A stretch of 64,000 bases of DNA, from positions 312,712 to 376,711 of the forward strand of contig NZ_LT606946.1 in the NCBI RefSeq assembly GCF_900095175.1. The letters are read 5' to 3'. Below are positions 30,620-41,600 of this stretch, in pieces. How positions within the stretch are numbered: position 1 is the stretch's first letter; each line of letters opens with the position of its first letter. The notes under the pieces were generated by a model. The model saw only the letters and a list, made by a program, of their open reading frames with translations. It was not told the DNA's origin and did not search any database. Made by a program: the position numbers and the translations under genes. This DNA is from Polynucleobacter necessarius (GTDB taxonomy: Bacteria > Pseudomonadota > Gammaproteobacteria > Burkholderiales > Burkholderiaceae).

Positions 30620-33600
30620 TTAAAGATGGGCTGCCAAAATTTTGGCAATATGTACGGCATCTCTTTGTGTGCCATCAGCAATCTGGTGGCGACAGCTTGT
30701 CCCATCTGCAACCACCCAACTATCTGGCGCCTTCCGTATCGCTGGTAATAGGCTTGCTTCAGCCATTTGCTTTGATACCCTCAATATGCTCTGCTTCATA
30801 ACCAAAGCTACCTACCATACCGCAGCATGATGATTCAATCAGTTTAGGTTCGGCATTCGGAATTAACTTCAAGAGCTCCATTGCTGGTGTTACGGCAGCA
30901 AATGATTTTTGATGGCAATGACCATGAAATAAGACTGGACGGGATGCTGGTTTTAATTGCAGCTGGAGCTTGCCACTTTTTGCTTCGCCAGCTAAAAATT
31001 CTTCTAAGAGCTGTACATGTTTGCTCACTGTCACTGCACGCTCACCAAAGCCCATGACTAAAGTCTCATCCTTTAAGGTGAATAAGCAAGAAGGCTCTAG
31101 ACCAATGATAGGAATATTTTTTTCTGCAAATGGCGCAAGATGATTTACCAACTCATCCAAGCTGGCTTTGGCTTTGTCGACCATACCAGCGGCTAAATAG
31201 GTGCGGCCACAGCAAAATTCCTTGGAACAGGTATTTGGTGCAGAGTCTACTTTTTCCTTAGCCAAGTTCTTCTGTGGAATATGGACGCGATACCCAGCGG
31301 CTTTTAGTACAGCGAGCGCTGCTTGCAAATTTTCATCTTCAAAGTAGGCATTGAAGGTATCTGCCAACAGTACAACACCTTTATTACCATTGGCATCATC
31401 TTGGCTGAGTTCAGCTGGGGTAAATTGATAAGGTGCAATTGCATTCTTATTGCTCCAGAATGTTTTTGCTTTCCAGATTGGCAGACTTCTTTGTGCAGAG
31501 ATGCCCATGATCCATTCTTGTAATTTGGCAATCGGCGCAATATGGTTACGCAGATTGAGTAGCGCAGGCAAACCAGGGATGTTTCTAATGATGGGCGCAT
31601 ATTTTGGTAGATAGGCAACAGCCAGATCTTGTAATGAATGCCCAACCCGTTTTTTGTAGGCCGACAAAAACTCAATCTTCATCTTTGCCATATCGACGCC
31701 AGTAGGGCATTCACGGCGACAGGCCTTGCAGCTTACACAGAGCTCCATTACTTCTTTAATAGTGTCGCTACCAAGGGGTGAACTTTCGTCCTTGATATCC
31801 AATTGATTGGAGAGTGCGAGACGTAAGATATTGGCGCGACCACGGGTGAGGTGTTTTTCATCACGCGTCACGCGGTAACTTGGGCACATTACTTCCGCAT
31901 CAAATTTACGACAGTGACCATTGTTGTTGCACATCTCCACTGCTTTGGCTAAGCCCATTGCTGGGTCACCGCCAGTACCGGGTGCACTGGTCTCTTCAGT
32001 GACGGGATTATTTTGTACGTTCCAAGCTGACCAATCTAAAGCGGGTTGAAGTGGAATGACCTTATAGCTAGGCGGAAAACGGAAATTACTCGCATCATCC
32101 ATCTTCGGTGGGTCAATAATCTTGCCGGGATTAAATAATCCATTCGGATCAAACTCATGCTTAATTTCTGCAAGTGCTTCTGTAATCTTAGGACCAAATT
32201 GCCAGGAGATCCATTCGCCGAGGCAGAGTCCATCGCCATGCTCGCCACTATATGCACCTTTGTATTTGCGAACTAATGCAGAGGCTTCTTCAGCAACGGC
32301 ACGCATTTTTTGTGCGCCATCACGGCGCATGTCTAGGATGGGGCGTACGTGGAGCGTTCCTACTGAAGCATGCGCATACCAAGTACCTCGTGAGCCATAT
32401 TTAGAAAATACATCTGTGAGCGCTTGGGTATATTCAGCAAGACTCTCTAGCGGGACTGCACAGCCTTCGATAAAGCTCACTGGCTTGCCGTCACCTTTAA
32501 GACTCATCATGATATTTAAGCCGGCCTTACGTACTTCCCATAAATTCTTTTGCAAACCAGCATCAGGCATAGCTACTACCGAGCCTGGTAGACCTAGGTC
32601 ACCCATAAGGCCCTGTAAAGACTTTAGTTTCTCGAGCAAGGATGCGTGTGCTTCGCCAAAGAACTCCACCAATAGAATTGCTTCAGGGGTCGGGCCGCTA
32701 GCATCAATGAGGGCAGTCTCAATGGTTTTCTTAAGGCTGGGGTTGTGACGCGCTAAATCAATCATGGTGCGATCGACTAATTCAACCGCAGTGGGCCCAG
32801 GCTTGACGATATGCTGCGCGCTATCCATTGCTTTGAAGAAGCTTGCAAAGTTCACCACTCCAAGCACTTTGTGTTGTGGCAAGGGTGCTAATTTCAATTC
32901 AAGCGATTTGAAATACGCCAAAGTACCTTCACTGCCTACCAACAGGTGCGCCAAATTCACGCTGCCATCTTGTGTATAGGGGCGCTCGCTTTGTGGATGA
33001 AAGACATCCAAGTTGTATCCAGCAACACGACGCAACACTTTGGGGAAGTGCGCTTCGATTTCAGGTTGGAGGCTATTCGCTAAACCTTTTACAAAGTCAC
33101 CAAGTTGTTTTGCAGCGCCAGAGCTATTGGCGTAATTTCCAAAGCTTGCTACTTGGCCGTTGGCTAACCAAGCATCAATACCCAAAACGTTGTGCACCAT
33201 GTTCCCATAAGCAATAGAGCGACTACCGCAGGAGTTATTACCCGCCATGCCGCCTATTGTTGCTTGCGCAGCGGTAGAGACGTCTACTGGGTACCAGAGG
33301 CCATGGGGTTTGAGTGCTGCATTGAGGTGATCTAATACAATGCCAGGCTCAACTACTGCAGTTCCCTTTTCTGGATCAGCATGCAAAAGCTTGCGAAAGT
33401 ATTTCGTGTTGTCGATTACTAGTGCTGTGCCGGTAGTCTGTCCGCACTGACTGGTGCCTCCTCCACGAGGCAAAACGGGCACACCCAGATCAGCTGCAAT
33501 CTGAATAGCTGTTGCAATATCTTCAGCTGTTTTGGGAACAAAGACGGCGACAGGCATAGCTTGGTAGATAGATGCATCAGTTGCATAACGTCCACGACTA

Positions 33601-33707
33601 GCCATATCGGTCATGACTTCGCCAGAGGTTTCTTGCCTCAGGCGCTTGGCTAACTCTGCCTTGTTGGCAACGAATTCTGGAAGTGGTAAATCGAGTGGCT
33701 TGTTCAT
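30620..33707 (-). pseudogene. FAD- and Fe-S-containing 2-hydroxyacid dehydrogenase (DLD/GlcD-type), one frameshift
   Basis: Giant dehydrogenase of about 1028 residues oxidising D-lactate, glycolate or a related 2-hydroxyacid. An FAD-binding domain (about 40-270, PRGGGTSQCGQ), an FAD-oxidase C-terminal domain (to about 540, GEHGDGL), a 4Fe-4S segment (CVSCKACRRECPTG, near 665) and a CCG region (CCGRTYLAAG, SSCCGMVGSFGYEAEH) are in order. The frame breaks at 30778-30780, where one extra C on the plus strand (GGG for GG in the gene) moves the last about 52 residues out of frame. Neighbouring glyoxylate genes suggest glycolate. Probably a read error. Confidence 0.85.
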
Positions 33708-34387
33708 GCTGCAACTTTCTGTTTGGATTCTGAGTCAACTAATTGGATCGCTACATCGCGTTTATTCATGACGTGCTGCATCATGACTTTGCGCATGCGT
33801 GAGCTATCGCGAGCTTTTAATCCGTCCAACATCTCTTGATGTTCGCCCACTGCTTTCTCCCACTTCACGCCATCTTGATTGGAGCGAAAGCGCAGTGCCT
33901 CAATTCGGGCATTGACTTGGGTAAAGAGCTGGCTTAAGACGGGATTGTTTGCCGCTTGATTGATGACCTGGTGAATCTTGAGATTGAGTTGGGAGTAGCT
34001 CGAGAGATCTCTGCGAGCATACGAGGCCATCATTTCATATTGGAGTGCTTCAAGTTCAATGAGAGCTTGATCGCTAATATTTTGTGCCGCCAGTTCGCCA
34101 GAGTAGCCCTCTAAGTTTGCAATCACATCAAAGGTGTGCAGGATATCGTCCCGGCTTAATTGAATTGTAATAGCTCCACGGTTGGCAATCAGCTCTACCA
34201 GCCCATCCGCTGCCAAACGTCGAATCGCCTCGCGAATAGGGGTGCGTGACACATTGAGCTGTTCTGCTAACTCACGTTCATTCAATTTGCTTCCCGGCGT
34301 AATGGCGCCCTCTACCAATAAAGCTCGCAGCTTTTGGAAGGTGACCTCGTGTAAGTTTTGGGTATTTTGGGGTGCAGTGAGCATCAT
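33704..34387 (-). CDS. GntR/FadR-family transcriptional regulator
   Basis: Regulator of about 227 residues, starting at the ATG at 34385-34387 with AAGG nine bases before it. A winged helix-turn-helix (about 15-75: ERELAEQLNVSRTPIREAIRRLAADGLVEL) is followed by an FCD effector-binding domain (about 90-210) with metal-binding His/Asp residues typical of organic-acid regulators. It overlaps the dehydrogenase gene start and is divergent from the aminotransferase; two candidate operators lie between. It probably responds to a 2-hydroxy- or 2-oxo-acid. Confidence 0.88.
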   Translation of the reverse strand: MMLTAPQNTQNLHEVTFQKLRALLVEGAITPGSKLNERELAEQLNVSRTPIREAIRRLAADGLVELIANRGAITIQLSRDDILHTFDVIANLEGYSGELAAQNISDQALIELEALQYEMMASYARRDLSSYSQLNLKIHQVINQAANNPVLSQLFTQVNARIEALRFRSNQDGVKWEKAVGEHQEMLDGLKARDSSRMRKVMMQHVMNKRDVAIQLVDSESKQKVAA

Positions 34388-34404
34388 TTGAAATGCCTTA
34401 ATTT

Positions 34405-34412
34405 TGTATACA
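34405..34412. promoter_or_regulatory. Candidate GntR operator 1
   Basis: TGTATACA, a perfect 8-base palindrome within TTTTGTATACATATT, about 17 bases before the regulator's start. GntR/FadR proteins bind TNGTNNNACNA-like sites; the match and the position suggest autoregulation. Confidence 0.5.
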
Positions 34413-34483
34413 TATTTACTATAACCTATCAATAGCCATAAATAACGCTATGAATTGCTTATTTTTCACTTATTTGAAAAATA

Positions 34484-34497
34484 TTTTGCATACAAAA
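34484..34497. promoter_or_regulatory. Candidate GntR operator 2
   Basis: TTTTG and CAAAA flank CATA, giving a symmetric 14-base site whose core TGCATACA resembles the first operator. It lies about 70 bases before the aminotransferase ATG. Confidence 0.5.
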
Positions 34498-34566
34498 TTG
34501 TAAATTACCAAAAAGTGCCTTACACTGGCCAGCAAGATTAACAACAAAAACCAAGCGAGACTCAGC

Positions 34567-35751
34567 ATGTTAAAACTAGATAACCACCTCTCAGGACGTC
34601 ATTTTTTACATATTCCTGGCCCAAGCCCAGTGCCATCCCGCATCCTGCGGGCAATCAGCTATCAAACGATTGATCATCGTGGACCCGAATTCGGTGAATT
34701 TGGTCTCAAGGTTCTAGATGGTATTAAGAAGATTTTTAAGACTGAGCAACCAGTCATTATTTATTCCGCCTCTGGAACAGGTTCATGAGAAGGGGCTTTG
34801 GTTAATGTCCTCAATCCTGGTGACAAGGTGCTCTTTTATGAAACCGGTCAGTTCGCCAATTTGTGGCGCGCTTTGGGTAAGCGTCTTGGTTTGGATGTTG
34901 AGGTGGTAACTAAGCCTGGTCAAGATACATGGCGTTGGGGTGTTGATGCATCTGTCATTGAAGAGCGCTTACGTAAAGACACTGGTCATGAAATCAAGGC
35001 GGTTTGTGTAGTCCATAACGAAACCTCTACGGGTGTGACTTCGAACATTGCCGCAGTTCGTAAGGCAATTGATTCTCTCAAGTACCCAGCACTGCTGTTG
35101 GTTGATAGCGTTTCTGGCTTGGGCTCTGCAGACTATGAGCACGACAAATGGGGTGCGGACGTTACCGTGTCTGGCTCACAAAAAGGTTTAATGCTGCCTC
35201 CAGGCATTGGCTTTAATGCCTTGTCAGCGCGCGCAATTGAAGTCAGTAAAACGAACAAGATGTCTAAGGCCTATTGGGCTTGGGATGAAATCTTGGAGTC
35301 CAATAAATCAGGCTACTGGCCAACTACGCCAAGTACTAATTTGATGTATGGCTTACATGAGGCTTTGGACATGATGATGGCTGAGGGCTTAGATAATATT
35401 TTTGCTCGCCACCAGCGTCTTGCGGCTGCTTGCCGTGAAGCGGTGAATGCTTGGGGTTTAGAAATCCAGTGCCAAGATAAAGATTGCTATTCACCAGTAC
35501 TCACTTGTATTGCTACACCAGAAGGTATGGATGCGGATGTTCTGCGTAAGCATGCTCTGGAGAAGTTCAATTTATCCCTGGGTACAGGCCTTGGGAAAAT
35601 TAAAGGCAAGGCCTTCCGCATTGGCCATTTGGGTGATTGCAATGAGCTCAGTCTGATGGCTGCACTTAGTGGAGTAGAGATGAGTTTGGGCGCTATGGGC
35701 TATAAGCCTAAGGCAAGCGGTGTTGTTGCTGCCCAAGAATTTCTAAAATAA
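34567..35751 (+). pseudogene. Alanine/serine-glyoxylate aminotransferase with in-frame TGA
   Basis: PLP enzyme of about 394 residues that transfers an amino group to glyoxylate. N-terminal LHIPGPSPVPSRILRA, the PLP-binding region SASGTG, the lysine in SGSQKGLMLPPG (about residue 200) and RIGHLGD near the C-terminus are typical. A TGA at 34786-34788 follows SGTGS, where relatives have Trp (TGG), so a single G-to-A change interrupts an otherwise complete gene. Selenocysteine is unlikely. It is divergent from the GntR regulator. Confidence 0.85.
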
Positions 35752-35771
35752 TCAGTAAGTTGGGTGTAAAT

Positions 35772-35807
35772 GGGGTGTCGGCTAGTGAATCTATCGGCTA
35801 ACACCCC
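35772..35807. other. 7-bp stem between aminotransferase and GlcG-like genes
   Basis: GGGGTGT and ACACCCC are perfectly complementary with a 22-base loop, followed by TTATAATTC. This may be a terminator for the aminotransferase gene or part of the promoter for the next gene (TATAAT lies three bases after the stem). Confidence 0.4.
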
Positions 35808-35816
35808 TTATAATTC

Positions 35817-35839
35817 AAGTACTTATATAGATAGTACTT
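35817..35839. promoter_or_regulatory. Inverted repeat before the GlcG-like gene
   Basis: AAGTACT (35817-35823) and AGTACTT (35833-35839) are separated by nine bases, some 39 bases before the ATG at 35878. A dimeric regulator site is plausible. Confidence 0.4.
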
Positions 35840-35877
35840 TCATCAAATAAAACATATTCGAGACAGAAAGATTTCAC

Positions 35878-36285
35878 ATGTTGGCAACTAAACCGTATTT
35901 AACCCAGGCTGATGTTCAAAAGATTTTGGATGCAGCAGACAAACATGCAGCAGCAAATAACTGGGCAGTGACTATCGCCGTTTGTGATGATGGTGGACAT
36001 GTATTGGGTTTAACTCGTCGCGATGGTTGCGCTCCTGTCTCTGCTTACATCGCTCAAGAAAAAGCGCGTACTGCTGCAATGGGTAAACGCGAGAGCCGCG
36101 TGTACGAAGAAATTATTAATAACGGACGTATTTCCTTTTTATCTGCCCCACATATTTCGAGCATGTTGGAAGGTGGCGTCAATATCGAGGTAAATAGGTT
36201 TACCATCGGCGCAGTCGGCGTTTCCGGCGTTAAATCGACTGAGGATGCCGAAACCGCGAAGGCCGGCATTGCAGCCATTCTGTAA
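35878..36285 (+). CDS. GlcG/HbpS-family protein
   Basis: Protein of 135 residues of the HbpS/GlcG family (DUF336): VTIAVCDDGGHVLGLTRRDGCAPVSAYIAQEKARTAA, ending VGVSGVKSTEDAETAKAGI. GlcG-like proteins are frequent in glycolate/glyoxylate operons, consistent with the aminotransferase and dehydrogenase nearby. The biochemical role is unsettled; haem binding or degradation is known for some members. Confidence 0.85.
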   Translation: MLATKPYLTQADVQKILDAADKHAAANNWAVTIAVCDDGGHVLGLTRRDGCAPVSAYIAQEKARTAAMGKRESRVYEEIINNGRISFLSAPHISSMLEGGVNIEVNRFTIGAVGVSGVKSTEDAETAKAGIAAIL

Positions 36286-36291
36286 GTTACC

Positions 36292-37698
36292 TTGACAAAT
36301 ACTGTTCCTGAAATAAATTCCCCTACCGGCGCTACTGAGAGTAGCGCCACCCCAGCAACAATTACCTTTGCTGACTTTGGCTTAGATCCAAAGATTCAAA
36401 AAGCGGTATCTGAGCAGGGTTACAACACCCCAACTCCGATTCAAGCGCAATCTATTCCGCACGTTTTGGCGGGAAGTGATTTGATGGGCGCAGCCCAAAC
36501 CGGTACCGGTAAGACGGCTGCTTTTGTGTTGCCGATCATCCAAAAGATTTTGCGTCACGCAAGCAGCAGCGCTTCGCCGGCTCGTCACCCAATTCGTGCG
36601 TTGGTGCTAACGCCGACACGTGAGTTAGCTGTTCAAGTTGCCGAGAATGCAGCAAGCTATTCGAAGCACACTGATTTGCGTGCTGCCGTGGTGTACGGTG
36701 GCGTAGATATGAAAGAGCAAGTTGCCACATTGCGTGGTGGCGTAGAGATTTTGATTGCCACCCCAGGACGCTTGCTAGATCACATTGGCTCTAAAGTTGC
36801 CAATCTCTCGCAAGTAGAAATTTTGGTGTTAGATGAAGCTGATCGCATGTTGGATATGGGCTTCTTACCAGACTTACAACGCATTATTGATTTGATTCCA
36901 GCACAGCGCCAAACGCTTTTGTTTTCGGCAACGTTCTCACCTGAGATTAAGAAGTTAGCGCAAAGTTACTTGCGTACGCCAGTCACCGTTGAAGTGGCAC
37001 GCCAAAATGCAGCGGCAGATACTGTCAAGCAAGTAGTGCATATGGTGTCTAGTGCTGACAAGCAACGCGCGATTGTGAAAGTCCTTGAGGCGCGCACTCG
37101 TCAAGGTTTATCTCGTCAGTGCATCATCTTTACTAACAGTCGTTTAGATTGCGCTCGATTAGCTCGTTCTTTGGAACGCGATGGTATTAAAGCGGGTGCG
37201 ATTCATGGAGATAAGAGCCAAGGTGAACGTACTCTCACTTTAGATGCATTTAAATCTGGCGCGATCGAAGCATTGGTTGCAACAGATGTGGCTGCACGTG
37301 GTTTGGATATTCCTTTAATGCCTTGCGTAATTAATCACGAGCTGCCATTTAATGCGGAAGACTTTATTCACCGCATTGGTCGTACGGGTCGCGCAGGTAG
37401 TAAAGGTGATGCGATTGCATTGGTCGATGCTAGCGAAAAACGTTTACTCGACGATATTGAAAAGTTGATGAAACACAAGTTGGATATCCAGCCGCTACCC
37501 GAAGGTAATCCTAGCAGAAGCTCTTCAAGATCAGATGCGCCAGCCAAAATGTCAGATCCATTTTTCTATAAGCCTTATGAGCCTAGCGCTGTCACTAAGT
37601 CATCATCAGAGACTAGCAATCCTGAAGAGAAAAAAGTGGGCATTACGCCTGCAAGACCTGCTGTTGGTGCTTTACTGGGCGGCTTTAAGAAGAAATAA
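36292..37698 (+). CDS. rhlE: DEAD-box RNA helicase (RhlE-type)
   Basis: Helicase of 468 residues. Q-motif (FADFGLDPKIQKAVSEQGYNTPTPIQ), Walker A AQTGTGKTAA, PTRELAVQ, DEAD, SAT, HGDKSQ and HRIGRTGRAG follow in order. The start is a TTG at 36292, since no ATG lies before the Q-motif in frame. The C-terminal 70 residues are Ser/Pro-rich and basic, as in RhlE. It acts in rRNA maturation and RNA turnover. Confidence 0.9.
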   Translation: MTNTVPEINSPTGATESSATPATITFADFGLDPKIQKAVSEQGYNTPTPIQAQSIPHVLAGSDLMGAAQTGTGKTAAFVLPIIQKILRHASSSASPARHPIRALVLTPTRELAVQVAENAASYSKHTDLRAAVVYGGVDMKEQVATLRGGVEILIATPGRLLDHIGSKVANLSQVEILVLDEADRMLDMGFLPDLQRIIDLIPAQRQTLLFSATFSPEIKKLAQSYLRTPVTVEVARQNAAADTVKQVVHMVSSADKQRAIVKVLEARTRQGLSRQCIIFTNSRLDCARLARSLERDGIKAGAIHGDKSQGERTLTLDAFKSGAIEALVATDVAARGLDIPLMPCVINHELPFNAEDFIHRIGRTGRAGSKGDAIALVDASEKRLLDDIEKLMKHKLDIQPLPEGNPSRSSSRSDAPAKMSDPFFYKPYEPSAVTKSSSETSNPEEKKVGITPARPAVGALLGGFKKK

Positions 37699-38638
37699 TT
37701 TTTCTATTCCAAGTCTGGGTGGCAGCTAAAAGCCACTCAGCAATCGAAGTATCTTTTCCATCCGGAAGATCCCTCAATCCTAAATACTCTCCAGCTTTGC
37801 GTAATTCTTGTAAAGTCTGTTGCGCATTCTCAGTATGAATCGCGCTCGCCAAAGTTTGTTTGCTGAGTTTTTCGCCATGCCCTTCGAGCACTAGTGGCAG
37901 ATGCAAGTAGCTTGGTGTTGGGTATCCCAAAATACTTTGCAGATGTATTTGTCGTGCTGTGTTGTTAAGTAAATCTGCACCACGCACAATATGAGTGATG
38001 CCTTGCACTGCATCGTCTACCACTACGGCAAGTTGATAGGTGAATACGTCATCCCGACGACGCAATACAAAATCCCCCACTTCTTGATTCAGGTTTTGAC
38101 TTTGCTTGCCTAGGGCTAGATCTTCAAAATGAATACTGAGATCTGGGGGTAGGGCAAGTCTCCAGGCCGCTTCAACCGTGAAGCTATTTCCATTCTCATA
38201 TAGGGGTATTTGTTGGGGGCGGCAGCTACCAGGGTAGACCATTTCTTGATTGCGAGGAGTGACTACACCACGAGCCTCTAGAGCGCTTGCAATGCTTTGC
38301 CTAGAGCAGGTGCAGGGATAGCGGTTTGGAGCTCATTTAAGCGCTTTAGAGCCTTTTTATAGCGATCTTGGTGCTTTGGCCATGCTGGCTCCTCGTCCCA
38401 GCTAAGGCCGCAGGCAAGCAATTGGCGTAGGATTTCTTGATCCGCCCCCGGAATGCAGCGGGGGGTATCTAAATCCTCAATTCTGAGTAGCCATTTCCCT
38501 TGATTTTGTCGAGCATCTAGCCAACTTCCTAGGGCTGCAACCAAGGATCCAGCATGAAGCGGGCCAGTAGGCGAGGGGGCAAAGCGCCCGCGATAGCCGT
38601 CGGCTGGGGATGGGGGATTTTAAGGTTCGGCACAGCTA
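37685..38638 (-). pseudogene. gluQ: Glutamyl-Q tRNA(Asp) synthetase, two frameshifts
   Basis: Enzyme of about 315 residues that glutamylates queuosine in tRNA-Asp. [23 protein letters not shown] (HIGH-type motif), [16 protein letters not shown] and the later KxSKQ motif are all readable, but in three frames. Breaks lie near 38592-38600 and 38318-38323, each resolved by one added base. The likely start is a GTG at 38636-38638, out of frame with the HIGH motif. It overlaps the rhlE 3' end. Two independent one-base losses in an otherwise conserved gene suggest read error. Confidence 0.8.
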
Positions 38639-38648
38639 AAATGATCTC

Positions 38649-41600
38649 ATGGCTTCACCCCGTTTTGTTCATCTGCGCGTCCATTCCGAGTTTTCAATTA
38701 CGGATGGTGTCGTTCGCATTGACGATGCGGTTGCTGCAGCTGAAAAAGATGGTATGGGGGCCTTAGCGCTTACCGATTTGAGTAATTTATTTGGCTTAGT
38801 CCGTTTTTATAGTGCCGCACGCTCAAGCGGAGTTAAGCCGATTGCAGGTGCAGATGTTTGGATTAGCAACCCCCAGGACCCAGATCAACCCTACCGTTTA
38901 TTGCTCTTAGTTCAAAACCACTCTGGTTATCTCAATCTCTGCCAGTTGTTGAGTAAGGCCTCTCTGGAAAATCAGACTCGTGGTCGTGCTGAGGTGGATC
39001 CAAAATGGTTTAGTGAGCCCTCCTCTAAGGCTGAAGATAAAGCGGCAAAAAGAACGCTTGCATATGGTTTGATTGCGCTCTCGAGCGGACGCTGGGGTGA
39101 TGTTGGTGCTGCGCTCTTAGCGGGTCAAGAAGACCAGGCTAAAGATGCCGCTAAGCATTGGGCAAAATTATTTCCTAATGCTTTTTACATTGAAGTGCAA
39201 CGTGGGGGCCATCCTCAAGATGAAAAGCAGCTCCAGCTTGCCTGTCATCTTGCTAGCGAGTTGGATTTACCCATCGTTGCAACACATCCTGTGCAGTTTA
39301 TGCAAAGAAGTGATTTCACAGCTCATGAGGCGCGTGTGTGTATTGCAGAGGGTGAGCTCTTAGGCAACCCCCGTCGCACTAAGAAGTTTAATGAAGAGCA
39401 ATATTTCTTATCTCAAGAAGAGATGGAAAAGCGCTTTGCAGATTTACCTGTTGCACTCGCTAATTCAGTAGAGATTGCGAAACGTTGCAATCTCTCGTTG
39501 ACCTTAGGTCAGCCACGCTTACCGGATTTCCCAACACCGCCCGGTATTACGCTAGACGATTATTTGTTACAGCAATCTGAGATTGGCTTGAAGCGCCATA
39601 TGGAGCGCAATTTCCCGAATCCAGAAGAGCGTGCAAAGGAAGAGGCTCGCTATCACGAGCGCCTAGTCTTCGAGGTGAAGACCATTGCTCAAATGGGCTT
39701 CCCGGGCTACTTCCTGATCGTTGCGGACTTTATCAATTGGGCAAAAAACAATGGCGTACCAGTGGGTCCTGGTCGTGGATCTGGTGCTGGCTCTTTGGTT
39801 GCTTATTCACTCGGTATTACTGATCTTGATCCACTGCGCTATAACCTCCTCTTTGAGCGCTTCTTAAATCCTGAGCGGGTATCGATGCCCGACTTCGATA
39901 TTGACTTCTGTCAGCATGGGCGCGATCGCGTGATTCAGTACGTCAAAGATAAGTACGGAAAAGACGCAGTCAGTCAAATTGCGACCTTTGGAACCATGGC
40001 TGCCAGAGCGGCGATTCGTGACGTGGGTCGCGTGCTGGAGCAAGGTTATAACTTCGTTGATGGTATTGCCAAGTTGATTCCGAATAAGCCAGGTCAGTAC
40101 ATGACTATTGAAATGGCCAAGAAAGAGGAAAAGCAATTAGGCGAGCGCGAAAAGAATGAAGATGAAGTGCGCCAGCTTTTATCTCTTGCACAGCAGCTTG
40201 AGGGCATGACCCGCAACGTCGGTATGCATGCGGGTGGCGTATTGATTGCCCCTGGTCGCTTAACCGATTTTTGCCCGCTTTACACACAAGAAGCAAAAGA
40301 CTCTAAAGATCAAGAGAGCGGCTCCGTTATTAGTCAGTTTGATAAGGATGATGTAGAGGCTATCGGTCTGGTGAAATTTGACTTCTTGGGTTTAACCACG
40401 TTGACTATTTTGGCCGCTGCTGAGAAGTGGATTAAGACGCTACATGCCGATCGTAAAGATTGGAATATTGGTGAAATTCCGCTTGATGATGAAAAAGCTT
40501 TTGAAGTTTTAAAGAATGCTAATACGGTCGCCGTCTTCCAGTTGGAAAGTCGTGGCATGCAAGGCATGCTTCGTAAAGCCAAGCCTGACCGCTTCGAAGA
40601 CATTATTGCGCTCGTAGCACTCTATCGCCCAGGCCCAATGGATTTGATTCCGGACTTTATTGAACGTAAACATGGACGTCAAAAAGTAGGGTATCCAGAT
40701 CCACGTATTGAGCCCGTTCTGCAAGAAACCTACGGCATTATGGTCTATCAAGAGCAGGTGATGCAGATGGCCCAGATGATTGGCGGCTACTCGCTTGGTG
40801 GTGCTGATATGTTACGTCGTGCCATGGGTAAAAAGAAGCCTGAAGAGATGGCACAGCATCGCAAGATCTTTAGTGATGGCGCAAAAGCCGGCGGAATTAC
40901 TGAAGGTAAAGCCAACGAGATTTATGACTTGATGGAGCGCTTTGCGGGCTATGGGTTTAATAAATCACATGCTGCTGCCTATGCACTCTTGGCATATCAA
41001 ACCGCCTGGCTAAAGGCCTACTACCCTGCTGAATTTATGGCGGCCAACTTATCGCTCGCAATGGATGACACCGATAAGGTGAAGATTCTGTATGACGATT
41101 GCTTGGCAAATAATATTCGCGTGTTCTCACCAGACATTAATACTGGTGTTTATGTGTTCACACCATTGCGTGCGCCAGACGCAGCTCCAGATTCCCCAAT
41201 TAGTCATATTCGCTATGGTTTAGGTGCTGTAAGGGGTACGGGTGAAGCGGCAATCGAAGTCATTGTGAAAGCCCGTGAGGCGGGTGGTCCGTTTAAAGAT
41301 CTGTTTGATTTCTGTGCACGCGTTGATCGCAGACAAGTGAACCGTCGAGCAATTGAGGCTTTGATGCGTGCAGGCGCTTTTGATAGCTTGTATAAAGACT
41401 CTATTCCTGCTGGCGGTAATCCTTACGATATTCGATCCACCTTATTGGCTTCTCTTGCACGTGCAATTGAGGCGGCGGAACAAGCTGAAGCTTCAATTAA
41501 TCAAGCGAGTTTGTTTGAGGTAGCAGGGGAAGAGGATTGCCACCTGCCTGAGTTGGTGCGCGAACCAGTGTGGCCTGAAAAGAAACGCCTACAAGATGAG

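Noticed and set aside
32122-32748. A 208-residue plus-strand frame inside the dehydrogenase gene
   Set aside because: Antisense to a well-conserved coding region; Ser/Arg/Pro-rich shadow composition.
34786-34788. In-frame TGA read as selenocysteine, since selD is in the window
   Set aside because: Relatives have Trp at this place; SelD here is the Cys type; no selA, selB or tRNA-Sec is visible. The same reasoning applies to the TGA at 16938 and 24724.
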